Part shown: piece after piece, positions 29,997-39,842 of the stretch | How the letters are laid out: each line of letters opens with the position of its first letter | Numbering within the stretch: the stretch's first letter is position 1 | From: JAFDBW01 sp963723355 | GTDB lineage: Bacteria; Desulfobacterota; Desulfuromonadia; Desulfuromonadales; BM103 | Assembly: GCA_963723355.1 (NCBI GenBank) | Contig: CAVRQQ010000030.1 | Coordinates: forward strand, 1-64,000 | Reading direction: 5' to 3' | DNA: 64,000 bases | Translations under genes and position numbers: made by a program | Notes under the pieces: generated by a model | Seen by the model: the letters and a program-made list of their open reading frames with translations, nothing else | Database searches by the model: none | What the model was told of the DNA's origin: nothing

Positions 29997-31086
29997 TCAT
30001 TGCATCAGGTAGGCTTCAATAAACCCGTCCAGGTCGCCGTCAAGAACCGCATCGGCGTTGCCGACTTCATGGCCGGTGCGATGGTCCTTGACCATGCGGT
30101 AAGGGTGCAGGACATAGGAGCGGATCTGGCTGCCCCAGGCAATATCCTTCTTCTCCCCACCCAGAGCTTCGGCTTCGTTCTCCTTCTTTTCCATTTCCAG
30201 CTCATACAGCCTTGCCTTGAGCTGTTTCATGGCTATGGCGCGGTTCTTGTGCTGAGATCGCTGATTCTGACAGCTGACGACAATTCCCGACGGTATATGG
30301 GTGATGCGGATAGCCGAATCGGTCTTGTTGACGTGCTGGCCACCGGCACCACTGGCCCGGTAGGTATCGACCTTCAAATCTTTTTCCTGAATTTCGATAT
30401 CGACATCATCGGACAATTCAGGGAAGACAAAAACCGAGCTGAAAGAGGTGTGACGGCGGGCATTCGAGTCGAATGGAGAGATCCGTACCAGGCGATGAAT
30501 CCCCTTTTCCGCCTTCAGATAACCGTAAGCGTAGGCTCCGGTGACGGTAAAGGTCACGCCCTTGGTTCCGGCCTCGTCACCCGGCTGATACTCGGTGATC
30601 TCGGCTTTGAACCCTTTACGCTCACACCATCGCAAATACATCCGCAGAAGGATTTCCGCCCAGTCCTGGGCTTCGGTGCCTCCGGCACCGGCATTGATAC
30701 TGACGATAGCGTTGCTGGCATCGTGCTCGCCGGAAAGCATCCGGGCAAACTCCATCTGGCCGATTTTCTTCTCCAGATCGGGGAGCATCCCGCGCACTTC
30801 AGTCAGTGTCTCCTGGTCTTCGACCTCTCCGCCAAGCTCTATCAGAACCTGGGCATCTTCCAAACCGCGGCTAATCGCATCGCAATCCTCAACCAGTTTC
30901 TGCAGAATGGTCCGTTCCTTCAGGATTTCCTGGGCCTTCTCGTTGTCATTCCAGAATTCCGGCTTGGCAACCTCGGCCTCCAGCTCTGCAACCCGCTCCC
31001 TCTTGCTGTCAATGTCAAAGATACCTCCTCAGCTCGTCGAGCTTGTCCTGGAGGCTTTTTAACAATTCGATCTCTTCACGAAACAT
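29997..31086 (-). CDS. prfB: prfB: peptide chain release factor 2, with programmed +1 frameshift
   Basis: RF2 releases peptides at UGA and UAA codons. The first 23 codons (MFREEIELLKSLQDKLDELR, then Arg-Tyr-Leu) end at an in-frame TGA. The rest, from ASP-Ile-Asp-Ser onward, is in the +1 frame. The main body has the anticodon-like SPF motif in LVRISPFDSNARRHTSFSSV and the catalytic GGQ loop in YRASGAGGQHVNKTDSAIRI. Total length after shifting is 362 residues, the usual RF2 size. The frameshift signal matches the well-known autoregulatory site, so this break is genuine, unlike others in the window. Confidence 0.96.
31014..31029 (-). promoter_or_regulatory. prfB programmed +1 frameshift site
   Basis: On the coding strand the sequence is AGGAGGTATCTTTGAC: an internal Shine-Dalgarno-like AGGAGG, then the slippery CTT followed by the in-frame stop TGA and a C. 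This is essentially the classic RF2 recoding signal. Low RF2 slows termination at TGA and favours the +1 slip, giving autoregulation. Confidence 0.95.
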
Positions 31087-31154
31087 ATTTGTCTCCATTC
31101 ATGATCAAAAGAACGGCGAATTATAACCGTAGAAAGCAAATCGAACAAGCCTTA

Positions 31155-31260
31155 GATGCAGGGGCTGGGGACTGGGGGCTGGGGGCTGAAACATAAAATC
31201 TCCAGCCCCTGCATCATACCAGCCCCCAGCCTCCAGACTCCGCTTCATACCAGCCTCCGC
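31155..31260. repeat. Heptamer-repeat hairpin between lnt and prfB (CTGGGGN)
   Basis: GATGCAGGGGCTGG at 31155-31168 pairs perfectly with CCAGCCCCTGCATC at 31202-31215. Inside and beside the arms are CTGGGGN heptamers (GGGGACTGGGGGCTGGGGGC). A second, related C-rich stretch runs to the lnt stop. The element fills the gap from lnt to prfB and could act as a terminator or RNA-stability hairpin. Confidence 0.75.
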
Positions 31261-31261
31261 C

Positions 31262-32778
31262 CTAAAGGCGTCGCCGCGTCTGTAAAAGCCAGAGCACGCT
31301 GATCAGCAGGAACAGCCCCGGGATCAGGTCGCCCATCCGGGAATAGAGCCCGGGGCGCGCGCCCAGACCTACCTCAGTGACGAGAAATGCCGGTTCAAAC
31401 AGTCCGGTCTGTTGGACAACCTTGCCGGACGGGGAGATAAACGCGGATATCCCGGTATTGGCGGCACGGGCCAGCCAGACACGGTTTTCCACGGCGCGGA
31501 AACGCGCCATGGCCAGATGCTGCCAGGGTGCTGACGATTCACCGAACCAGGCATCGTTGGTGATGTTGACCAGCAGGTCACTGCCCTGTCGGATGTATTC
31601 ACGGGCCAGTTCCGGGAAGATGACTTCGTAACAGACCAGGACCCCAACTGATGTTCTTTGATCGGCAACGGATTGATCGCACCGGGGGAATAATCCCCGA
31701 TGCCAACCACAAGTTTGTTGACGAAAGGCAGAAAGCCACTCAACGGCACATATTCACCGAACGGGACAAGATGGTTCTTGTCGCTGCGACCAAGCACCTG
31801 AGCCGACGGTGACAGCAGGAACGCGCTGTTCAGGTAACGCAGTCCGGCGACATCTCTTCGATATGCCGGGCTGCCGAACAGAAGGAAAGCGCCTGTTTCA
31901 ACAGATAATCCGCTAACCGAATCGGCCAGCTTGCCGCCATCCTGAAAGTAAAATGGCATGGCGGCCTCCGGCCAGATAATCAGATCCTTCGCCCCTGCCC
32001 GCTCGGCCCGCAACGACAGGTCACGATAGGTCTTGACCGTATTCAACTGGTTCTCTGGCTGCCACTTGAGATCCTGCGGGATATTGCCCTGAACCAGGGC
32101 GGTCTGCAACGTTTCGGTTCGGCTGTCCAGGTCCTGCTGCAGACACCATACACCGTAACCATAATTCAAGAGCAGCAGGACAACCGCAGTCATCACGGTT
32201 TTTAGCGGGACATCCTGCGGAAGCTTGCGCCACAATGCCTGAAGGCTCTCGGCAAACGCAGTATTACTCAGAACCAGGAGATAACTCAGGCCATAAACGC
32301 CGAACAGATCGGCAGATTGGATAACCGGTAGCCATGCCTGCTGGGAATACCCGAGGGTCGCCCAGGGAAAGCCGGTAAGCAGAAATTCGCGCAAAAATTC
32401 CATGGCCACCCAGAATACCGGCAAGGTCATGGCATAGGGATAATTTCTGGATTCCTTGAGCCGGCAGGCAGCCCAGGTCGACGCCCCCCAGTAGAGAGCC
32501 AGATAAGCCGCGAGGAGCAGGTACAGAGCAAAAGAAACAGCCATCGGCAGATGACCGTAGGTGGTCATGACAATATTCACCCAGTACAGGGTCGCGGCAA
32601 AAAAAACCAGTCCGGCAATAAAACCGCTTTTAAAGGGGCGGCGTTGCATAACCAGGACAAGAGGGACCAGGCCACACCATGCGAGCAGGGTAAAATCCGG
32701 CAACGGGAAAGAGCCCGCCAGAAGAAGCCCGGATAAAGCACTGACACAGGTTAATCTGTCAGGCAGAAAACGTCTCAT
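31262..32778 (-). CDS. lnt: lnt: apolipoprotein N-acyltransferase, one frameshift
   Basis: Adds the third acyl chain to lipoproteins at the periplasmic face of the inner membrane, the step before LolCDE export. The N-terminal half has about six transmembrane segments. The nitrilase-like domain carries the catalytic triad: Glu in IIWPEAAMPFYF, Lys in RSDKNHLVPFGEYVPLSGF and Cys in the restored VGVLVCYEVIFPELAREY. A frameshift near 31660 interrupts just before the Cys. The last transmembrane helix (LIPGLFLLISVLWLL) ends at 31262. Reconstructed length is about 505 residues. The ATG directly abuts the corC stop. Confidence 0.95.
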
Positions 32779-33636
32779 TTACTCGTCGGCATCCGGATCT
32801 GACTGGACATCACGCCAGACGCGGACGACGCCGATCTTGCGCTCGTCGGACTCTTCAACAAGCATGATCAGACCGTTGTCACGAACTCTCTCTCCAGCCT
32901 TCGGCACATGCCCCAACAAGTGGAAGATGTACCCCCCGACTGTATCAAATTTCTCTCGCGGTATTTCAATCTCGAAATATTCCTCCAGCTCCTCAACGCT
33001 GGTCCTGGCGTCCACCAGCAGGGTTCCATCCATCTGTACCTGAACCCTCGGGACTTCGCGGTCATACTCATCCTGAATGTCGCCAATGATCTCCTCGATC
33101 AGGTCTTCGATCGTAATCAGGCCAGACGTACCGCCATATTCATCTACGGCAATCGCCATATGCACCCGCCGGGTCCGAAAATCCATCAACAGATCCTCGA
33201 TGCGCTTGGTTTCAGGAATAAAGTAAGGCGCACGCATCACGTCGACCAGAGACAGGGTTTCGTCTCTGGCGCCCCAGTTGCGTAACAGGTCCTTCGCATA
33301 AACAACGCCGACGATCCTGTCCATCGACCCTTCGTAAAGCGGCACCCGTGAATGCCCGGAACGAATGATCAAGGCCAGGAAATCACTGAGGTTCGAATCG
33401 GCGGGACAGCAGATCATGTCGGTCCGTGGCACCATCACCTCGCGGACGATGGTGTCCCCGAATTCGAAAATCGACTGCAACATATCCCCTTCGGACTCGT
33501 TGAGGATGCCTTCTTCTTCCGAACTGTTAATGGCGTCCTGGAGTTCTTTCTCCGTCAAAGCCCGTGAACGGCCTTTGAACTTGCGCACCAGCGGTTCAAA
33601 CCATGAACTGCGGCTTGATGTATTGTTGTCTTCCAA
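32779..33636 (-). CDS. corC: CorC/HlyC-family CBS-domain protein
   Basis: A soluble protein of about 285 residues with the C-terminal half of a HlyC/CorC-type protein. After an acidic N-terminus comes EVMVPRTDMICCPADSNLSD, then two CBS domains (about residues 75-195, with HSRVPLYEGSMDRIVGVVYA and MAIAVDEYGGTSGLITIEDL). The C-terminal CorC/HlyC domain has FDTVGGYIFHLLGHVPKAGE. The family has been linked to Mg/Co efflux; its enzymatic role is not settled. I chose TTG at 33636 because GGAG lies 9 bases upstream. It sits directly upstream of lnt, a common pairing. Confidence 0.88.
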   Translation of the reverse strand: MEDNNTSSRSSWFEPLVRKFKGRSRALTEKELQDAINSSEEEGILNESEGDMLQSIFEFGDTIVREVMVPRTDMICCPADSNLSDFLALIIRSGHSRVPLYEGSMDRIVGVVYAKDLLRNWGARDETLSLVDVMRAPYFIPETKRIEDLLMDFRTRRVHMAIAVDEYGGTSGLITIEDLIEEIIGDIQDEYDREVPRVQVQMDGTLLVDARTSVEELEEYFEIEIPREKFDTVGGYIFHLLGHVPKAGERVRDNGLIMLVEESDERKIGVVRVWRDVQSDPDADE

Positions 33637-33667
33637 CGAAACAACTCCCTTCAGTAATGCAGAGTTC

Positions 33668-33799
33668 GGAGGACTGGGGGATGGGGGCTGGTCAGTCAAA
33701 CAAAACTTAAACATCAAATTCACGTAACTCTGACAGTTTCAGCCTCTGTCTGCGGTCCATTCACTCCAGCCCCAAACCCCCAGCCCCCAGAATCCGCCT
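33668..33799. repeat. Heptamer-repeat element between the dgkA-PAP2 gene and corC (CTGGGGN)
   Basis: Left arm GGAGGACTGGGGGATGGGGG plus CTGG at about 33668-33691, right arm CTCCAGCCCCAAACCCCCAG plus CCCCCAG at about 33764-33790. The arms are largely complementary and built from CTGGGGG heptamers, the same family as 31155-31260. The space between them is AT-rich and holds no gene. Confidence 0.7.
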
Positions 33800-34509
33800 T
33801 CAAAATGCCAGGTGCATGACCATCGTGGTACAAATGCCGATCAGGCTTCCGGCGACTATTTCCCAAAAACTGTGAACTCCGAGCAGGACCCTGCTCTGGG
33901 CCACCATGGCGGCAAGCAGCCAGGCCAGAATAATAACCAGAAGGCCGACGTCGGCAAAAGCCACCGAAGTCGCTATCGAGAAAGCGACTCCGGCATGTCC
34001 ACTCGGCATGCCACCATGCAACGGGGTCCCTCGTCCGGCCCGGGCTTTGGCGAGGACCACGAGTATGACGACCACGACAACCGCAACAATTGCCAGGTTG
34101 CCGGTTGTCCTCATGTAATCAAGACCAGGGTTTACTTCGCCGCAAAGAGATGCCGCGACACAGCCAGGTAACCGAGGACCAGCGCGCCGACAGTGGCCAG
34201 CAGCACGGCACCGGCCGCGACATCTTTGGCGCGTTGCGCAAGGGGATGGAACTCCGGGGAGACGAGGTCGACGACGACCTCGATGGCGGTATTAACCAGT
34301 TCGGCAAAGATGACCAGGGTCATTGCCAGGCACAGCAGAGCGAACTCATGCAGGGTCAGGTGCAAAACCAGGGCGACGACCATGACCAGAATTGCCGCGA
34401 CCAGGTGGATCAGCATGTGCCGTTGGGTTTTAACCGCCCAGAGGATTCCTTCAATCGCACAATTCAGGCTCTCGACAAATCCGCTGGGCCTGGTCGGCTC
34501 GCCTTTCAT
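33800..34509 (-). CDS. dgkA: DgkA-PAP2 fusion: diacylglycerol/undecaprenol kinase with C-terminal PAP2 phosphatase domain, one frameshift
   Basis: The N-terminal domain (about residues 1-125, starting MKGEPTRPSGFVESLNCAIE) is a small trimeric-type lipid kinase. It has three membrane helices and the signature FAELVNTAIEVVVDLVSPEF followed by AKDVAAGAVLL. In the frame as given it stops at 34132. The next frame continues without a start codon as VNPGLDYMRTTGNLAIVAVV and carries the PAP2 motifs MPSGHAGVAFS and SRVLLGVHSFWEIVAG. A one-base shift near 34135 would join the two into about 236 residues. The pairing suggests recycling of undecaprenyl or diacylglycerol phosphates. It could instead be two adjacent genes. 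Confidence 0.75.
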
Positions 34510-34961
34510 ATGGTCAGGAACTCCTCACGTATCACCGAGAACACTTCACGCTCTCTCTCTTCCATACGTTTCGCCTCGGCCTGCGTACCGCGCTCGTGAT
34601 CGTAGCCAAGCAGGTGGAGAACCCCGTGCAGAAGGAGAAAATAAAGCTCACTCTCAAACGAGGTCTGCGCTTCGGCAGCATCCCTTGCCGCTGTTTCAGC
34701 CGAAATCACCACATCACCGAGAAGGTCGGGCTGGACACCCTCGCCCTCGCCTTCCTGCATGGCGAAGGAGATCACGTTGGTTGGGCGATCCTTGCCCAGG
34801 TAGTCACGATTGATGACCTGGATCGCCGCATCATCGACGATCAGAATCGAAAGCTGAGCCTCAGGACATCCCGAGACGCTTAAGATCTTCCGTGCCACCT
34901 TTCGCAGCAGAAGCTTTTTTATTTTCTGCCTTTTCTGACGGTTTTCGATCGCGATCTTCAT
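34506..34961 (-). CDS. ybeY: ybeY: endoribonuclease for rRNA maturation
   Basis: A zinc-dependent RNase involved in 16S rRNA 3'-end maturation and ribosome quality control. The 151-residue protein has the metal-binding signature LLLHGVLHLLGYDHERGTQ, with the three histidines of HGxLHLxGYDH. GKDRPTNVISFAMQEGEG and LLGDVVISAETAARDA are also typical. I chose the ATG at 34961 (MKIAIENRQ) for family length. The start lies inside the 3' end of pgpH. Confidence 0.93.
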   Translation of the reverse strand: MKIAIENRQKRQKIKKLLLRKVARKILSVSGCPEAQLSILIVDDAAIQVINRDYLGKDRPTNVISFAMQEGEGEGVQPDLLGDVVISAETAARDAAEAQTSFESELYFLLLHGVLHLLGYDHERGTQAEAKRMEEREREVFSVIREEFLTI

Positions 34962-37239
34962 CAGTCCCCCGAGGCCCTTTCTCAGAACCCCGCTCCTTGC
35001 TGACCGGTTCCGGATAATCAACCCGGTAGTGGAAAATCCCGCCCAGCACCAGGTTGAAACTCTTGGCAATATTATGGATATCCTTAAGCGTCAATTCGCA
35101 CTCATCGAGCTGCCCGTCAATAAAAATGTTGTTAATAATCTTTTGCACCATCCCCTGGACCCGCGCCGGGGTAGGGTCGGTGAGAGTCCGACTTGCTGCT
35201 TCCACGGCATCGGCGAGCATAATCAATGCAGCTTCCCGGGTTTGCGGCTTGGGCCCTGGATAGCGATAATCCCTTTCATCGACCTGTTCGACGCCCGGAT
35301 CGGCCTTGCTCTTCGCCCGGTCATAAAAGAATTTCATCAGGCTGGTGCCATGATGTTCACGAATGATATCGTTAATCGCCTTGCCGAGCCGGGCTTCATG
35401 CGCCATTTCTGTTCCGTCTTTGACGTGGGCCATCAGGACCAGGGCGCTCATCGATGGTGCCAGTTTATCGTGCCGGTTCTCCTGTGCCCCGATATTTTCA
35501 ATAAAATAAAGGGGTTTTCTGATCTTGCCGATATCATGGTAATAGGCGGCAACCCGAACCATCAGGGGATTGACTCCGATATTTTCGGCGGCCGCTTCAG
35601 CCAGATTGCCGACAATGATCGAGTGATGGTAAGTCCCCGGGGCCTGCACCATGAGGTCACGCAGCAGCGGGTTGTTCATGTTGGCAAGTTCCAGCAGTTT
35701 GATATTCGTCGTATATCGGAAAATCGATTCAACCAGGGGGACGATCCCCGTGACCATCACAGCCGCCGCGAGACCTCCGGAAAAACCGAAAACCAGCTTG
35801 TAGATAAGCTGCAGGTCAAAAGGTTTGCTGGTCATCAGGTGCATGGCGATCAGCAGCGTGAAATTAAACATACCGAGTCGGAATCCGGCACGAAACAGGG
35901 TCGATCGCTCGTTCACATGGCGTACCCAGTGAGCCCCGGCCAGGCTGGTCAGGAAAGCAAAGAACATTATCGCAAAGCTGTTGCCGAACAGCGCTCCGGT
36001 GATGATCGCCGTCAGGATTGCAAAGACCAGCGAAACTTCGGAATTGATAACGATGCGCACCAGCATAGTGCCGACCGCAAACGGGAAAAAGTAAAAGTAC
36101 GCATTCTGCTCGACGTACGGAAAAGCGCTCCCCAGTGCCGATGAGATGAAGATGGAGATCTTCAGGATGAGGATATGTACCACGAACACAGCTGACAGGA
36201 AGACCAGGTCCCTGTTGCCAACCTGGTATTTACGGATGTTCCGCCGGGCAAAGGTGTGAGCGAAGTAAATCAGCAGAAAACAGCTCAGCAAAAGGCCCAT
36301 GGCGTTACGCCAGAGCGAAACCGTACTGCTTCCATTCTGCAAGGCGCCCAATCGTTTGACCTGCTCAATCGAGATGCGATCGCCTTCACGAACGATCATC
36401 TCCCCTTTTTTGACCTGGATCAGGACCGGCTTGACAGCCTCACCGGCCGCTTTTCTGCGAGCTTCAGTCTCATTCTGGTTAAAAGTGATGTTCGGCCGCA
36501 GCATTGGCAGAACCAGCTCCTTCAGAACCTTCTCCTGATTGGCCGGAAAACCAGAATCGGCAAGGGCTTTTTTTAACAGGTCCTGAAGCTGGCCGAGGCC
36601 AATGACGACCTCATTGCCGTCGTCGGTGGTTTCCGCCTGGGAATCCAGTTGGCGAAAGACCACCCCTTTCGGGCGGTCAGCTTCGAAGAGTTTCAGGTTC
36701 CCGGCGATTTTCTGCCGATAGAGCTGCTTGAGAATCTGCGAGATGCGAATATTATTGTCTGCTTTTGATGACAATTCCCGCAGAGCGGCGAAACCCTTTT
36801 GATCGATTTTAAAACCAAAGCTTGACTCCAGTTCGGCGATCTGTTGATCGATCGGCAGTTCACGTTCAGCAGCGACATTCAACGCGTTAAAAATCTGGGC
36901 AACCTGACCGGAGACCACCTCTCCTGTGGTCGTGTCAAAGTCGTACAGGTTGGCAACACTTCTCTCTGCCTCATCACGTTTCTGCCGGGTCAGGTCCTCA
37001 TCAGGGACCAGCAGATCGCGTGGCGCCTTGATGTCGTGCGGGGCGATATCGCCGGCGACAAATTCCGTGGTTGTCAGGGCGCCTTTCGGCACAATAATAA
37101 AAGTCAGCAGCGTGACCAGAACCAGCAACAAAAAGACTCTCTGGAACCTTTCATCATTCTGGCTCAATTCCTGTGGATTCTGGCGAAAAGCCTGTTTCTG
37201 AACCGTGCCATTCTCGATTTTACGATCACTTTTCGGCAT
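34861..37239 (-). CDS. pgpH: pgpH: 7TM-HD cyclic-di-AMP phosphodiesterase-like protein
   Basis: About 792 residues with the 7TMR-HD architecture: an N-terminal membrane helix (FLLLVLVTLLTFIIVPKGAL), a large extracytoplasmic 7TMR-HDED domain (about residues 60-290), seven transmembrane helices (about 300-500) and a C-terminal HD domain. The HD domain shows APGTYHHSIIVGNLAEAAAE, VAAYYHDIGKIRKPLYFIEN and IIREHHGTSLMKFFYDRA. Family members hydrolyse c-di-AMP in Firmicutes; the substrate here is not shown. I chose ATG 37239. The frame continues 101 bp into ybeY as a Lys/Glu-rich tail; a hidden indel before the TGA overlapping the ybeY ATG is equally possible. Confidence 0.9.
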   Translation of the reverse strand: MPKSDRKIENGTVQKQAFRQNPQELSQNDERFQRVFLLLVLVTLLTFIIVPKGALTTTEFVAGDIAPHDIKAPRDLLVPDEDLTRQKRDEAERSVANLYDFDTTTGEVVSGQVAQIFNALNVAAERELPIDQQIAELESSFGFKIDQKGFAALRELSSKADNNIRISQILKQLYRQKIAGNLKLFEADRPKGVVFRQLDSQAETTDDGNEVVIGLGQLQDLLKKALADSGFPANQEKVLKELVLPMLRPNITFNQNETEARRKAAGEAVKPVLIQVKKGEMIVREGDRISIEQVKRLGALQNGSSTVSLWRNAMGLLLSCFLLIYFAHTFARRNIRKYQVGNRDLVFLSAVFVVHILILKISIFISSALGSAFPYVEQNAYFYFFPFAVGTMLVRIVINSEVSLVFAILTAIITGALFGNSFAIMFFAFLTSLAGAHWVRHVNERSTLFRAGFRLGMFNFTLLIAMHLMTSKPFDLQLIYKLVFGFSGGLAAAVMVTGIVPLVESIFRYTTNIKLLELANMNNPLLRDLMVQAPGTYHHSIIVGNLAEAAAENIGVNPLMVRVAAYYHDIGKIRKPLYFIENIGAQENRHDKLAPSMSALVLMAHVKDGTEMAHEARLGKAINDIIREHHGTSLMKFFYDRAKSKADPGVEQVDERDYRYPGPKPQTREAALIMLADAVEAASRTLTDPTPARVQGMVQKIINNIFIDGQLDECELTLKDIHNIAKSFNLVLGGIFHYRVDYPEPVSKERGSEKGPRGTDEDRDRKPSEKAENKKASAAKGGTEDLKRLGMS

Positions 37240-37265
37240 ATATATCCTGTTGCCCGGCGTGTTGC

Positions 37266-38232
37266 CTAGCCGGGATTGTAAGCATCGTAGGCCCTGACAA
37301 TTCCCTGGACAATCGGGTGTCTGACCACGTCCATATCGGAGAAAGTGACAAAGCTCACACCCTTCACATGACCCAGCACGTCCATGGCCTGGATGAGACC
37401 CGAGGTGCGCCCCGTCGGCAAGTCGATCTGGGTGATATCTCCGGTTATCACGGCACAACTGCCGAAGCCGAGACGGGTCAGAAACATCTTCATCTGTTCG
37501 GTGGTGGTATTCTGCGCTTCATCGAGAATGACGAAAGCATCATTCAGCGTCCTGCCGCGCATGAACGCCAGCGGGGCGACCTCTATGACGCCGTGGTCGA
37601 TCAAGGCCTGGCCGCGATCAAAATCCATCAGGTCATAAAGAGCATCGTACAGTGGGCGCAGGTAAGGGTTGACCTTCTCGGTAAGATCTCCCGGGAGAAA
37701 GCCGAGTTTCTCCCCGGCTTCAACAGCCGGACGCACCAGGACTATCCGGCTGACTTCCTTCTTTTTCAGTTGCGCCACCGCCATCGCCATGGCGAGATAA
37801 GTCTTGCCGGTACCGGCCGGGCCGATACCGAACACGACATCATTCTTGCGCATGGCATCGAGGTATCTTTTCTGGGAGATCGATTTCGGCGAAATCGACC
37901 GGTTCCTCGATGAGACGGTTACGGTGTCGAGGAAAATGTCGACCAGGCTGGCCGACGCTATCCTGGCTAAGAATGCGGTCAGCGTACTCTATGTCGGGCG
38001 GGCGCAGGGCAAAGCCCTTCCCCAGCAGACCGGTCAGTTCCTCCAGGAGACGCACGGCCCGGGCAAGGCTCTCACCTGTGCCCTCGAGCATTGCTGTCGT
38101 ACCTTTGGAGCTGACCCGGACACCGGTAAGCCGCTCAATCTGTCTCAGGTGTCGGTTCTGTTGCCCGAACAGGGCATGCGCTAGTTTCGGGTCAGTCGGC
38201 TCGAAACTCTGGCGTTGTGAATTGTCGTCCAA
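37266..38232 (-). CDS. phoH: phoH (ybeZ-like): PhoH-family ATPase, one frameshift
   Basis: A P-loop ATPase of the PhoH family, usually encoded beside ybeY and thought to work with it on RNA. The N-terminal KH-like part (FEPTDPKLAHALFGQQNRHL) is in one frame and the ATPase core in another. A frameshift near 37950 separates them and restores IFLDTVTVSSRNRSISPKS. Core motifs are Walker A VFGIGPAGTGKTYLAMAMA, then GRTLNDAFVILDEAQNTT with Walker B, and VITGDITQIDLP. I prefer TTG 38232 (LDDNSQRQSFEP) with AAGG upstream. Reconstructed length is about 322 residues. Confidence 0.92.
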
Positions 38233-38357
38233 ATACCAAACCTTAAATGGATTGTTTCTCACCTGTCTCAAGGTGTCAAGTTTTCTAAAATACCACCTTG
38301 CATGGCGCAAATCAAATCCCGCAACGCATCGACATCTTCGAATCAGCTAAAAAGGGG

Positions 38358-38385
38358 TTTATATTTTATTCCGATGTGCTATAAA
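38358..38385 (+). promoter_or_regulatory. Possible sigma-70 promoter for eno
   Basis: In the divergent region between phoH and eno, TTTATA (38358-38363) and TATAAA (38380-38385) are separated by 16 bases. The -10 hexamer is strong and the -35 weak. The eno start lies about 58 bp downstream after a GGGGG ribosome site. Confidence 0.4.
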
Positions 38386-38443
38386 AGGGCCGCGCAATCA
38401 GCATATCAACAACCAAACACCTACGCACAAGGGGGCTGAAATC

Positions 38444-39732
38444 ATGAGCGAAATCGTCGATATCTATGCCCGTGAAATTCTCGATTCACGTGGCAATCCA
38501 ACTGTTGAAGTGGAAGTTTACCTGGAAAGCGGGGTGATGGGTCGGGCGGCCGTACCGAGCGGCGCGTCGACCGGCGAACGGGAAGCACTCGAGCTACGTG
38601 ACGGCGACCAGAGCCGCTACCTCGGCAAGGGCGTACTGAAAGCCGTCACCCATGTCAATGAAGCCATCGCGGAGGCCCTGGTCGGCTGGGAAGGCTCAGA
38701 CCAGACCGGAATCGACCGCAAACTGCATTGAGATGGACGGCACCGATTTCAAGAGCAACCTCGGCGCCAACGCCCTGCTCGGCGTTTCCCTGGCGGTCGC
38801 CAAGGCCGCGGCCGAGGAATCCGGCCTGCCTCTCTACCAGTATCTCGGCGGCACCAATGCCAAGGAGTTGCCGCTGCCGATGATGAACATCATCAACGGC
38901 GGTGAGCATGCCGACAACAACGTCGACATCCAGGAGTTCATGATCATGCCCGCAGGGGCCGATTCCTTCAAAGAAGCACTGCGGATCGGCGCGGAGATCT
39001 TTCACGCCCTGAAAAAAGTCCTCAAGGACAAGGGGTACAACACGGCAGTTGGCGATGAAGGCGGCTTTGCACCCGACCTGAAGAGCAACGAGGAAGCCCT
39101 CGAGGTGATCATGGACGCCATCAGGGCTGCCGGATACAAACCGGGTGAAGATGTTCTGCTGGCCCTCGACGTCGCTGCCAGCGAACTCTACAAGGATGGC
39201 AAGTACATCCTTGAAAACGAAGCCCAGAAAGAGAAGACCGCAGCCGACATGGTCGCGTTCTATACCGATCTGGTCGATCGCTACCCGATCATCTCCATCG
39301 AAGACGGCATGGCCGAGAACGACTGGGACGGCTGGAAGCTGATGACCGATGCACTTGGCGACAAGATCCAGATCGTCGGCGACGACCTGTTCGTCACCAA
39401 TACCAAGATCCTCCAGGAAGGGATCGACAAGGGGATCGCCAATTCGATCCTGATCAAGGTCAACCAGATCGGCACTCTGACCGAGACGCTGGATGCCATT
39501 GAAATGGCCAAACGCGCCGGGTACACCGCGGTCATTTCACATCGCAGCGGCGAAACCGAAGACACCACGATCGCCGATCTGGCTGTCGCCACCAACGCCG
39601 GCCAGATCAAGACCGGCTCGCTCTGCCGTACCGATCGCGTCTGCAAGTACAACCAGCTGCTGCGCATCGAAGATGAACTCGATGATGTATGCAGTATTTC
39701 GCGGGGCAAAGGTTTTCTACAACATCAAATAA
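38444..39732 (+). CDS. eno: eno: enolase, two frameshifts
   Basis: Interconverts 2-phosphoglycerate and phosphoenolpyruvate in glycolysis and is part of the degradosome in many bacteria. It starts MSEIVDIYAREILDSRGNPT with AVPSGASTGEREALELRDGD. An extra base near 38727 breaks the frame after IDRKL. The second frame has NTAVGDEGGFAPDLKSNEEA, SIEDGMAENDWDGW, VGDDLFVTN and VISHRSGETEDTTIADLAVA. A second indel near 39685 restores the usual end, YAVFRGAKVFYNIK, and the stop at 39732. Reconstructed length is about 429 residues, matching the family. Enolase is normally indispensable, so these are strong candidates for sequence errors. A clear terminator follows. Confidence 0.96.
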
Positions 39733-39760
39733 GAATGTCTCTTAACTGTACTTGAACCGA

Positions 39761-39790
39761 CGGGGGCGCTTTGTAGCGCTCCCGTTTTTT
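39761..39790 (+). terminator. Rho-independent terminator of eno
   Basis: CGGGGGCGCT pairs with AGCGCTCCCG over 10 bp (one G-T pair) around a TTGT loop, followed directly by TTTTTTATT. It lies about 30 bp after the eno stop. Confidence 0.93.
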
Positions 39791-39814
39791 ATTCAGTAAT
39801 AGATTGTTTCGATT

Positions 39815-39842
39815 TAACGCAAAGGCGCAAAGGTCGCAAAGG
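39815..39842 (+). repeat. GCAAAGG-type short repeat, single arm
   Basis: TTAACGCAAAGGCGCAAAGG continues TCGCAAAGGG, an 8-9 base repeat unit. It has the same core as the paired element at 41418-41527 and the reversed copy at 62204-62235. No pairing partner is found nearby. Confidence 0.6.

Noticed and set aside
30000..31196. 398-codon plus-strand frame over prfB
   Set aside because: Antisense shadow; the minus strand encodes RF2 with all its motifs.
35029..36144. 371-codon plus-strand frame over pgpH
   Set aside because: Antisense shadow of the membrane and HD domains of pgpH; no recognisable protein.
37240..37458. N-terminal extension of pgpH
   Set aside because: It overlaps phoH and reads as a Cys/Gly-rich shadow; ATG 37239 precedes a normal 7TM-HD start.
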